Assembly: GCF_933775445.1 (NCBI RefSeq)
Contig: NC_065877.1
Location: 34,112,694 to 34,176,693 of the forward strand
DNA length: 64,000 nucleotides
Reading direction: 5' to 3'
DNA from: Argentina anserina
Lineage: Eukaryota; Streptophyta; Magnoliopsida; Rosales; Rosaceae
How positions within the stretch are numbered: the first letter of the stretch is position 1; the number at the start of each line of letters is the position of its first letter. Positions 22,715 through 32,251 of this stretch are shown here, piece after piece. Position numbers and translations under genes: made by a program. The notes below the pieces were generated by a model that worked only from the letters and a program-made list of their open reading frames with translations, had not been told where the DNA came from and did not search any database.

Positions 22715-23767
22715 TCATTCAGAGTAGCCGAGTCTGAAGCCGAATTCCACCATCTTTCAAGTGATGAATATCTGCAAGCCAAAGAGTACCATCCTCTTGT
22801 TCCCCAATTGGCAGTGACTAGTGAACGAGCTGCAGTGCTGGTATTGCAAATCACTGTCTTTCCCAATCATGGATTCTCCATTGGAACCTCCATGCACCAT
22901 GCCGTGGTTGATGGCAAATCTTCAACTATGTTTTTCAAATCCTGGGCTCACATATGCAAACATGGTTCAGCTGTTTCGTTGCCGGATCAGCTGAAACCAT
23001 GTTACAATGACAGACAGGCCATCAAGGACCCGATGGGACTTGAAACAATCTATTCAAACGACTGGTTGCGATTTGGGGGCTCTAACAAGAGAAGCTTACT
23101 GTTTCGGGAGACTAAATCATCACCAGGCACAATTCGAGGTACTTTTCAATTCACGGAGGCTAATATCCAAAAACTTAGAGGACATGCTAAGAGTGCAATG
23201 GCTTCTGATTCAGCTCATCTGTCATCATTTTCTCTTACTTGTGGATATACATGGACTTGCTTAGTTAAGGCAGAAGAAATAAAATCTGATCAGGTATGGA
23301 TAGTCTTTAGTGTGGATTGTAGGTCTCGCTTAGACCCTCCAGTTTCAGCAACATACTTTGGGAACTGCATAATAGGTCATGTAGCAATTGCAGAAACAAA
23401 AGGACTCTTAGGAGAAGATGGGTGGATTGTAGCTGTGAATGCAATCAGTGAAAGCATAAAGGCTTTGGATGGAAATGGAGGACTTCTCAATGGGGCAGAG
23501 ACTTGGGTTTCAAAGATGTGCAGTACCAAGGGAAATGAAAGATTTTTCTCGGTAGCTGGTTCACGTATTTTGGAGATTTATGACACGAATTTTGGATGGG
23601 GAAAACCAAAAAGGACCGAGGTGGTTTCCATAGATATGACAGGGGCAGTTTCATTCTCAGATAGCAGGTATGGCGGAGGTGGCGTTGAAGTTGGGATGGT
23701 TTTGAAAGAACCAAATATGCAAGTTTTTGCTTCTCTATTTGCTAAAGGTCTTGAAGACCTTAATTAG
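22715..23767 (+). pseudogene. BAHD copy 3, C-terminal part
   Basis: From the LTR edge the frame reads SFRVAESEAEFHHLSSDEYL and continues open for 350 codons to the stop at 23765-23767. HAVVD (22898-22912) and ATYFGNC are intact; the DFGWG motif is NFGWG (Asn codon at 23588). The N-terminal 39 residues are at 17823-17938 and about 64 codons around the insertion are deleted, so no functional BAHD can be made. The first in-frame ATG after the LTR, within GTSMHHAVV, directly precedes the HXXXD motif. The long open frame suggests that the insertion is not ancient, or that the remnant is under little mutation pressure. Confidence 0.9.
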
Positions 23768-24199
23768 AAGCCATCATTATTCATTCATAGAGATGGTTCC
23801 TATTTTCTAGCCCAAGAATTCAATTTCTTCTTTTCTCTATGCTCTATGCCAGAATATCTATAATACTCTGAATTTGGGTTGTTTTTGTTTAATTTGGTTC
23901 AAATAAAAGTTCATTAAGTTGATTAATGTAATGATATACAAATGCAGATTAGAAATGGACCTCAGTACAGTAGTTGGTTTATTATTCTTGAGGGTTGAGT
24001 AGATCTTGGAAGGAATTGGTGTTATGAATGAGTAGTTCTCACTTCTCAGTACAAGAATAGTCTGCTTGTATTTCCCTCATTCCCTGTATTTAACTCTATT
24101 GAAATGTACTCCTTGTATTTAAGTAATTTAACTTTATGGAAAAGGAGGCCCAGCATCCCTTGGCACTTCAAGTCCAAGACTTCAGTCATGAAAGCAATA
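23768..24199. other. Intergenic DNA after BAHD copy 3
   Basis: AT-rich, probably the former 3' UTR of copy 3 in its first 200 bp. Nothing else recognised. Confidence 0.5.
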
Positions 24200-24389
24200 A
24201 TTGACGAGCATGATTGACAGTGCAAGAAAGTTAGAGAAAGAGTGCGCTAACTGTTCAGTTTTTCTCTCCTCTCACTCTCACTCTGAGTGAGTCTCTTTCT
24301 TCACAGGCAGACCCTCCGCCGTAGCAATCTATCTTGTCGATCGTCTCCGGCCTCGGCCTCTGCCAGCTTCATAACCTTCTGTTAATAAG
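24200..24389 (+). other. Duplicated 5' leader exon of the G3BP gene, upstream of BAHD copy 4
   Basis: The sequence AGTGCGCTAACTGTTC, a CT-rich stretch, CCGCCGTAG, GTCTCCGGCCTCGGCCTC and TTAATAAG/GTACTCCATTGCC matches, in order, AGTGCGCGAACTGTTC, CT-rich, CCGCCGTATAG, GTCTCCGGCCTCCGCCTC and TTCATTAG/GTACGCTATTTCC at 27075-27195, the first non-coding exon of the G3BP-like gene. The splice donor (24390) is conserved. Good acceptors (ATTTGCAG at 24683 and 24896) lie just before the BAHD copy 4 start codons, so this exon could serve as a 5' UTR exon for copy 4. The homology is seen; the splicing is inference. Confidence 0.6.
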
Positions 24390-24613
24390 GTACTCCATTG
24401 CCTCTCCTCCGAATTTTTTTTTTTGAGACTAGGAATAGATCGCAGTACAGTAGTCTGCACAAACTCAGGTCATGAATCACGGCATGTGAGTTCCAAACAA
24501 CTTGTCTAAAATTTGAACCAGGAGTCGTTTCAAATTATGGATTTAAGTACAATGGGCATTGAAAAACGCTTAATATATGATTCTTGACATGCATATATAT
24601 AATATAGTTTGAA

Positions 24614-25046
24614 ATCTCCTGTCATTTTTAAAAGTTAATTAGTAGTTTTAATTGCTTATTTAGTATATGTAACACATTTGCAGGCACACATTAAGGCATA
24701 AGAGGTGATCATATATAATTGCTGAGGTTTCCGATTCATCATATCCAATGGAGCTTCCAAACTCCTCGGTAAAAGTAGTTCAAGTTTGCAGGGTCAACAG
24801 GGTGGCACCGGCCTCACCCTTACCAGATCTCCTGTCATTTTTAAAAGTTAATTAGTAGTTTTAATTGCTCATTTAGTATATGTAACACATTTGCAGGCAC
24901 ACATTAAGGCATAAGAGGTGATCATATATAATTGCTGAGGTTTCCTCCGATTTATCATATCCAATGGAGCTTCCAAACTCCTCTGTAAAAGTAGTTCAAG
25001 TTTGCAGGGTCACCAGGGTGGCACCGGCCTCACCCTTACCAGATCT
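24614..25046 (+). repeat. 213-216-bp tandem duplication of the BAHD copy 4 promoter-proximal region and first codons
   Basis: The segment from ATCTCCTGTCATTTTTAAAA through ATGGAGCTTCCAAACTCC to CTTACCAGATCT occurs at 24614-24830 and again at 24827-25046. A few substitutions and a 3-base insertion separate the copies. The short match ATCTC at both edges may have mediated the event. It duplicates the putative splice acceptor, the start codon and the first 27 codons. Confidence 0.92.
24748..24855 (+). pseudogene. Decoy N-terminus of BAHD copy 4 (35-codon upstream ORF)
   Basis: The first repeat unit keeps ATG and reads MELPNSSVKVVQVCRV up to SPLPDL, then runs into the second unit and stops after LSFLKVN (TAG 24853-24855). 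If transcription starts upstream and the first acceptor is used, this would act as an upstream ORF and reduce translation from the true ATG at 24964. If the second acceptor (24896) is used, it is removed. Confidence 0.75.
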
Positions 25047-26355
25047 CTCCCTTCCCCTGACATTCTTTGACATCCGCTGGTTAAGGTTTGCACCAGTGCA
25101 GCTCCTTTACTTCTATGAAATATCATCATCTTCGTCTATTGATTCGACCTTCTCATTCGATTCCATACTTGACAAACTCAAAACCTCACTCTCTCTTACC
25201 CTCAAACATTTCCTACCTCTCGCGGGAAACCTCACTTGGCCTAAAGATTCTCCCAAACCCGTACTGAGCTATGTCCAAGGAGACACCCTTAGGCTTACAA
25301 TAGTAGAGTCGTCCAACGCCGATTTCGCCCGCCTTTCAAGCAATTACGGCTTGCTTGAAGCCCAAGAATATCATCCGCTTGTCCCACAATTGGAGGTGTC
25401 TCATGAACGAGCTGCAGTGATGTCATTGCAAATCACTCTCTTCCCAAACAAAGGCTTTTCGGTTGGAGCAGCCGTGCACTCTGCAGTTTTTGATGGCTCA
25501 ACTGCAAACTTGTTTTTCAAATCATGGGCGCATATATGCAAGCATCAAGGAGCAACTTCATCTTCTTTACCAGACCAGCTCAAGCCCTTCTATGATAGAG
25601 CGGTGATTGATGATCAGAAGGGGCTCGGAACACTCTTCTCAATCCAATACCAAGGAATGGACGGTCCCAACAATAGAAGCTTAATGGTCTGGGAGCTTCA
25701 GGTTCCCCAAGACTCAGTTCGAGCCACCTTCGAAATCACTCGCGCATCTATTCAATCACTAAGAGGGCATGTCATGGCTGCAATAGGTTCTGATACAAGT
25801 CTCCATTTGTCTACGTTTTCTCTGGCCTGTGCCTACACTTGGGTCTGCTTAGTCAGGGCTGAAGAAACAAAAGAAGATGAAGCACGACTCGTCTTTTCCG
25901 TGGACTGCAGGTCTCGGCTAGACCCTCCTATACCTGCAACTTACTTCGGCAACTGCGTAGTGGGGTGTTTAGTAGTAGCAAAAACAAAAGGGCTACTTGG
26001 AGAAGATGGCTTGGTTGTGGCACTTAGTGCGATCAGTGAAACTTTAAGGAATTTGGTGAAGAAGGGGCTGTTGAATGAAGCTGAAAGTTGGGTTTCAAGA
26101 TTGAGTAGTTTGCGTAGTGGTAGATTGGTTGGCATTGCCGGGTCACATCAGTTCGGAATGTATGAAATTAGTTTTGGATGGGGATCACCAAGCAAGGTCG
26201 AGTTTGTTTCTATAGATAGAACAGGAGCCATCTCCATGACAGATAGCAAAAATGGCGGTGGAGGCGTTGATGTTGGGTTGGTCTTGAAGAAACAGTACAT
26301 GGATGCTTTTGCTTCTCTATTTGTCAAAGGTCTCATACCGCACTCAAAAATTTGA
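24964..26355 (+). CDS. BAHD acyltransferase-like copy 4, intact ORF with altered catalytic motifs
   Basis: Single-exon ORF of 463 aa, MELPNSSVKVVQVCRV to the stop at 26355, colinear with copy 2 over its whole length. ATYFGNC (about residue 327) is kept. The catalytic HXXXD motif is changed: where copies 2 and 3 have MHHAVMD/MHHAVVD, this copy has VHSAVFD, so the active His is Ser173 (TCT) and Asp177 remains. DFGWG is also changed to SFGWG (Ser403). In studied BAHD enzymes the HXXXD His is the general base, and the DFGWG Asp pairs with a conserved Arg; losing both predicts little or no ordinary acyl transfer. The frame is nevertheless open, so the protein may be expressed as a non-catalytic homologue, or it is a young pseudogene. 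A duplicated G3BP leader and a decoy start lie upstream. Confidence 0.9.
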   Translation: MELPNSSVKVVQVCRVTRVAPASPLPDLSLPLTFFDIRWLRFAPVQLLYFYEISSSSSIDSTFSFDSILDKLKTSLSLTLKHFLPLAGNLTWPKDSPKPVLSYVQGDTLRLTIVESSNADFARLSSNYGLLEAQEYHPLVPQLEVSHERAAVMSLQITLFPNKGFSVGAAVHSAVFDGSTANLFFKSWAHICKHQGATSSSLPDQLKPFYDRAVIDDQKGLGTLFSIQYQGMDGPNNRSLMVWELQVPQDSVRATFEITRASIQSLRGHVMAAIGSDTSLHLSTFSLACAYTWVCLVRAEETKEDEARLVFSVDCRSRLDPPIPATYFGNCVVGCLVVAKTKGLLGEDGLVVALSAISETLRNLVKKGLLNEAESWVSRLSSLRSGRLVGIAGSHQFGMYEISFGWGSPSKVEFVSIDRTGAISMTDSKNGGGGVDVGLVLKKQYMDAFASLFVKGLIPHSKI

Positions 26356-27050
26356 AGCCAAATTACATGTACAACTATGGTTCTTTAGGCTTATGTCTTG
26401 TATTTGTACTCCTATATTAAAATATCATGTTGGCTATTTCTTTCTAGTGGCTTATAATTGGGAAGCAAGGTGAGAATTTGGATGATTTGGTGTTTGTGAT
26501 ATAAGCAAACTCTTTATTATTACATTAATGTGTAATACATAATTAACAATTTCGAAATCCGTTCAACGATTTTGTAGAGCTTGTTTTGTAATCACGAGTA
26601 GTTGTGAGAAATCAATCCAAATGTTGCATAATCCGCAAGCAAACTAGGATATGATATGGTATGTGGATAAAAGGAGAAAACAAACATGCAACGTACATAT
26701 TACGTCCATTAAGCTCTAACAATGTTTGGTCTAAAACTATAAATGTTTTAGTAATTATGTGTTTCGCAAATTTCCTTCTACTTGAAAGGCAATTGCTCAT
26801 ACTAAAAATTACTTCCATATTGTGTAATAATATGACCAAACATAATACTGTACATTAGTCAAGGATGAAATCATGAAAATTTCGACATTACTGATAGTAA
26901 ATACATTTCAAAATGTAGGTTTTGTAGGTGTGGTGTCAAAAGTACACACTTTTACTTGATGTAAATATATCACAATTACCCTCATAACTTTAGACCTAAA
27001 AGAAGGCTATAAAAGTAAAAAGATTGCCTGTGTAAAATTAGATGCACCAA
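26356..27050. other. Intergenic DNA between BAHD copy 4 and the G3BP gene
   Basis: AT-rich, with no ORF or repeat of note. It contains the copy 4 3' UTR and the upstream promoter of the G3BP-like gene. Confidence 0.5.
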
Positions 27051-27074
27051 ATCTGTGAGCAGTGTGTGAAAATA

Positions 27075-27184
27075 GTGCGCGAACTGTTCGTCTCTCCCTC
27101 TCTCTCCCTCACTCACTCTTTCCTCGCCGCCGTATAGGTCTCCGGCCTCCGCCTCCACCGCCGTGGTAGCATTCCGTTCATTAG
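27075..27184 (+). promoter_or_regulatory. First non-coding exon and pyrimidine patch of the G3BP gene
   Basis: A CT-rich initiator-like stretch (TCTCTCCCTCTCTCTCCC, about 27091-27108) is followed by a GC-rich leader and a splice donor TTAG/GTACGC at 27185. The intron ends at TTTTGGCAG (27810), two bases before the ATG. The transcription start is estimated, not seen. Confidence 0.6.
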
Positions 27185-27812
27185 GTACGCTATTTCCTTC
27201 AATTTCTCCGATTAGTACATTTCCTCACCGCATTTCTAGGCAGTTTCTAGGTTTCATTACCGCCAAATCGAGCACTGCTTTGTGCGACGAGTTTATTCGA
27301 TTAATTTTTTTATGATTTTTAGTTCATTTTGAGTGAATGTTTGGGGTGATTAATCGTTTAATTGATCAATTTCATTGTGAAAATAGGGATTTTGTTAAGT
27401 TTGGGGGATTAGGCTCGCCTAGGGTTTAGATCCGTCAAGTAACATCACTACATTATAGGAATCGAAGTTTAAGAATCACAAGAACTAGGTCACGGGAAGA
27501 AGCTGGTTCGATTTTGCTGCATATTCACTACTCTGTGAGCATATTACTATATAGAAAGTTTAGTTATTAATGCTTCTCGGTGTGTATTGGAATGTTGTTG
27601 TTTCGTATGACCTAGCTCTCTGTGTTTGGAAGGAAGTAGGAATTCGTAGTCATAGGTGATCTGTGATCTGTTTCCAGGCAATGCAGGGCTGTTACGTGGT
27701 TTTCGAGTCCGTTTTGTAGTTATAATTGTAATTGTAAATGATATGTACTTGTCGAATTGATTTAAAGTGATGTTGAGTTTGAATTGTTGTCTTGTGCTGG
27801 TGTTTTGGCAGA

Positions 27813-30800
27813 ATGGCTATGCAGACAGTGATTGCTCCAGTGATCCCCAGTGCGCAAGTTGTTGCAAATGCTTTCATTGTGCAGTATTACCATATTCTTC
27901 ATCACAACCCTGGTCATGTCTATAGATTTTATCAGGATTCGAGCGTGATGAGCCGGCCTGATTCTGACGGTGTGATGAGATCGGTGACCACAATGCAAGT
28001 AAGTTTTTGCTATATTTTTTTTGTTTCTTGTAGCTTTGTTGATACTGGTGGTTTACTGGTGCTAATTTTGTGAAGCAAATATGACTGACAAATACTATAA
28101 GCCAGTGAAAAGTGCATCCAAATAAATTAACTTTGTCACTGATCATATTTGATTTATAGACAGTACTCTGTCATTCACGGTGATACTGAGTTAATCTCCT
28201 CTCTTTTTTTCTTTTTTTTTTTGGTTTGGTTTTAGTCTGTTATGGTTTTGGCTGTAGAAAATAGTTGATTTCCAACCTACATGTTAATCTGTCGAGCACT
28301 AAAAGTGCTTGGGGCCCTGGTAATTGTGAATCTTTATAATGCCGCAGTGAGTTATACTGTTATTTTGAATCAAAATAGAACGATGTATGTTCTACTATCA
28401 GTTGTTTTAGATATAATGCATAAATTGGGTAATACCAGTCAAGAAACGGGTTAAATGATCATGTCCTGATCGTATTACTATATATGTTTACACAACATGA
28501 GCTCAGGAGGAAGGGTATTACTGTTTTTTCTTTGAAGTATTTATACAAATAAAACCATGCTGTGTTCAAATATCTGAAGTAAAGAAGTGGAAACATGCAT
28601 ACAACATTTTCTTTGTCTACAATTTTTTTTTCAATTGATAAGGAGGACATACTAACTTGAAAGTGTCCGCAACAATTTATTGTAAACTAATTTAACTATC
28701 AGAATGACCTACATATAACATTTTGTTTTTGTGTTTTTTTTTTTTGCTATCTAATTTTTCCTTGTAACAGGGAATCAATGAGAAGATCCTTTCTTTTGAT
28801 TACAAGGAATACAAGGCTGAGATAGAAACTGCAGATGCTCAAAACTCTTATAAAGATGGGGTGACTGTGTTAGTTACTGGATGTTTAACAAGCAAGGACA
28901 ATTTGAAAAGGAAATTTGCTCAATCATTTTTTCTTGCCCCACAAGAGAATGGGTTCTTTGTATTGAATGATGTCTTTAGGTATGTTGAGAGTAGAGAACT
29001 TGTGAAAAACCAGTCAGTTAATGGAGTTAGTGATACTAAAACGGTCCTCTTGAACCAAGAACCAGGTAAGGTTTTTGTTTGTGTGTTTGATTTTTTTCCC
29101 TTCATTATTGCTGTGGTTAAAATTAGTGTGGAAGTTTGTTTTCACTTTCTATTCATCAAACTGCAGAACCAACTCATGTTCCGGATCCTCCCACACCTGA
29201 CCTGCAAACTACTCAAGTTGAAGAGGATCAAACTGTTATTGAGAAAGCTTTTGACACATCGGAACAGGATAGGCAATCTGCGAATGAGAAAGAAACTGAT
29301 ATCGAACGGCCGTGTTATCCAAATGGGGATGATATCCCCGTTGAAGTTGAATCAGCTTCTACTACAGCCCAAGAAGATGGTCCAAAGAAGTCTTATGCAT
29401 CAATTGTAAGTTAAAGCCTTTGAGAAAGTTCTTTGCCGAAAAGTGTTGTTGAAATAGTTATAGAATTTCATTAAATGTTTTTGTAGGTAAAAGTAGCCAA
29501 AGGAAGTCCTGGATCCAATAAGGTTTATCTGCCCACTAGCACCACTAAAGTTACTTCTAAGAAAACAGAAGATTCTTTGCCTGGGTCGGCTGCATCTGCT
29601 TCCGTACCTGAATCATCAGCCCCGGCTAGCAGTACTACCCTAGAGAGCAGTGCGACTAATGAGGAAGGTATTTATGACTTCTCTGAGCTTTTCCCATCGT
29701 ATACTTTTCCAATTTCGCATTCAAAATTCGTCATTTAATGTTAACTTGTTTTTTCTTTTTGTCAACTTAAACCATATCATATCAAATGCTGCATGAAAGG
29801 GTAACCGTCAGATGATTGCTACATCACTGTATTTTAGGATTTTTGCATGTATTTCGTGCTAGGATTTGAATTCCTTACTGACACAATTGCATTTCCTATT
29901 AGTTGAGGGCTATTCTATATACATCCGCAATTTGCCCTTGAGTGTGACGGCTGATGAGCTTGAGGTAGAATTCAAGAAATTTGGACCAATAAAGGAAGGA
30001 GGCATCCAAGTCCGGAATAAGAAGGTTGGTCTCTAGTGGTTTTCATGCCAATACTGTCCAGCATAGATTTGCTTTCCTCTGACATATGTGCTTCCTTTCT
30101 CCAAATTTTGTGTATGCAGCTTCAGGGATACTGTTTTGGGTTTGTTGAATTTCTGTCCTCAAGTTCTTTGAATAGCGCCATTGAGGTAGGGGTTTATATG
30201 AAGATTAAATTTGAATTTTCTTGAAATATGATTTCGAATTGGAGGATGCTGCTATTGCATGTAAATATCTGTGACGTCTTGACCTCTATTAACTTATGTT
30301 ACCTTATTAGTATAATTGTTCTTATTATTCTATGTACCGGAAAATATAGAAGCTTATTATTTATCGGGTATAAGTTAGAACAGTATAAATATAATATGTA
30401 AAAACTATTTCATCTGTTATTCTATTATTGGGATTGTTTTGTTATATTCTGCTATTGCATGTAAATATCTGGGACGTCTTGACCTCTATTAACTTATGTT
30501 ACCTTATTAGTATAATTGTTCTTATTATTCTATGTACCGGAAAATATAGAAGCTTATTATTTATCGGGTATAAGTTAGAACAGTATAAATATAATATGTA
30601 AAAACTATTTCATCTGTTATTCTATTATTGGGATTGTTTTGTTATATTCTGCTGACTCAAGTTTGTAGAGGCTCTTTCTCCTTAGTGGATTGTTTGCAGC
30701 TATTAGATGGTCAACCTTTCTCTTTCTAACATTTTAGTATAGCCTAGTGGTGATTTAGAATTTGATGTGCAGCTAACCATGAGTGCCTATACATAGCTTT

Positions 30801-31465
30801 CAACCATTATTTTGTATACCTTTGATTAAATTTTGGGTGTAACTAATACAGAAACCTAATGATTTCAGGCTTCACCTATTACTATTGGTGGACGTCATGC
30901 CATCATCGAGATAAAGAGGACCAACACACGAAGTAAGTGTATAATGTGTTCTTAAAAGATATATAGAAAAGTCACTGAAAAAAGGAAAAAGAAAAAGTAC
31001 TTTTAAATGATCTTTATAATTCTTATACTTCGGAGTTAACTAATCTGCTCATTTTTGTCAACGATGGTGGTAGTTGGTGGTAGTGGAAGTGGTTCGTTCA
31101 CTTCTGGAAGGGGAGGGTTTCGAACTGACAGCTTTAGGGGCCATGGTAGTTATGGTGGTGGCCGGAGCTTTGTAAGAAATGACTATGTGAACAGGACGGA
31201 ATTCTCAGGTCGAGGCAGGGGGCGAGCTGGGCGTGGCGGAGATGGTTATTGGCAAGGGAGAGGAGATGGTTATCAACAAGGAAGAGGAGAGGGTTATCAC
31301 CAAGGAAGAGGAGAGGGTTATCACCAAGGGAGAGGAGAGGGTTATCAACAAGGGAGAGGAGATGGTTATCAACATGTGAGAGAAGTTTATCGACCAAGGA
31401 GTGGAGAAGGGAGAGGAAGAGGTGGCCGACCAATTGGACCAAAGGAGAATGTGGTCTCGGCATGA
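27813..31465 (+). CDS. G3BP-like RNA-binding protein (NTF2 domain + RRM + RGG)
   Basis: Eight coding exons whose frames join: 27813-27998, 28771-29065, 29167-29405, 29487-29667, 29903-30024, 30120-30185, 30869-30932 and 31074-31465; total 1,545 nt, 514 aa. All introns are GT-AG. Residues about 14-130 form an NTF2-like domain (VVANAFIVQYYHILHHNPGH, FVLNDVFRYV). An acidic, low-complexity linker follows, ending KKSYASIVKVAKG. Residues about 303-375 are an RRM with RNP2 IYIRNLP and RNP1-like YCFGFVEF. The tail is Gly/Arg-rich with repeated GYQQGRGEGYHQGRG units. This NTF2-RRM-RGG order is that of Ras-GAP SH3-binding proteins, which nucleate stress granules in the cytoplasm; plant members are linked to stress and defence. 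A long 5' UTR intron separates the CT-rich leader from the ATG. Exon ends were set by frame and consensus and may shift by a few bases. Confidence 0.93.
30251..30650 (+). repeat. 200-bp tandem duplication inside a G3BP intron
   Basis: The unit starting GCTATTGCATGTAAATATCT at 30251 is repeated exactly head-to-tail at 30451. I see one difference (CTGTGACG against CTGGGACG). It lies in the intron 30186-30868 and does not change the protein. Confidence 0.95.
31237..31380 (+). repeat. 24-bp coding minisatellite in the RGG tail
   Basis: About six in-frame units of the type GGTTATCAACAAGGAAGAGG plus AGAG encode GYQQGRGE/D variants (W, Q and H at one position). In-frame length change would alter RGG dosage without a frameshift. 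Confidence 0.9.
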
Positions 31466-32251
31466 AGTATTGAGGTAGGCTGAATTTTTTTTTTTGACAT
31501 AATTGCTTTCATGAATAGTTCCCTTGGAAGTATTGACAGTGGATCTAAAATGGAGTAACAGTTTAGACAAAGAGGCATTTGCCTTAGGTTAGGTTTTGTT
31601 TTACCTAGCGGAATTTTGTCTCAGTTGGGTATGATGTAACATGGTTCAGAAAGTTCAGGTCGCCCGCCAATTTTACATGAAACTTTCGAGCTTACTCTTA
31701 TTGCATAGTTTTGGTGCCTAGTAGCTGGTAGTTTAAAGATCACAACAGTTAACGGATTGTTTTTTTTTTTTTGGTATACTGGATTCTATTGATTGTTTTG
31801 GTTTGCAACTCTACATATTGTTCTCTTTTCTTGGTCTCCTTATCACTGAGTGTCGGATTAATAGTATAATGCAACTCTTATGGACCCATTTAGACGGATC
31901 TCCTTCATTCCAAATGTCAAGAGTTAGTTGTAACATGGATCTTTGCATGTAGCCAAGCATGTCCGTCAGTGAAATCTTTTGAACAATTGTACCCGCATTA
32001 TCACAATAGCAGGCTAAGAGCTACTGAATGGAGTCAAATTTGTATGTACAGTAGTAGGGGTGATGCCTATAAAAGACAGGAGACGGCGATTTTACTACAA
32101 ATAGAATTTCGTTCTCAAGCTTTCCTACTTGAGCTGGGTACGCCAAAGATCGATTTAGGAAAGTACAATACATGTTTGGGTACATATAAGATTATTTCCT
32201 GTCCTCTGCGCGTCTCTGTCTGATGTGACATTCTCTGTAGTTAGTCTCGTC
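31466..32251. other. G3BP 3' UTR and upstream region of the MADS-like gene
   Basis: The first few hundred bases are T-rich and fit a 3' UTR. I see no further gene. Confidence 0.5.

Noticed and set aside
30036..30224. 62-aa ORF in the G3BP gene
   Set aside because: Runs through an intron and the short RRM exon; the spliced model explains the coding part.
31134..31570. Minus-strand ORFs of 109-121 aa opposite the RGG tail
   Set aside because: Shadow of the repetitive coding exon; low-complexity Leu/Ser text.
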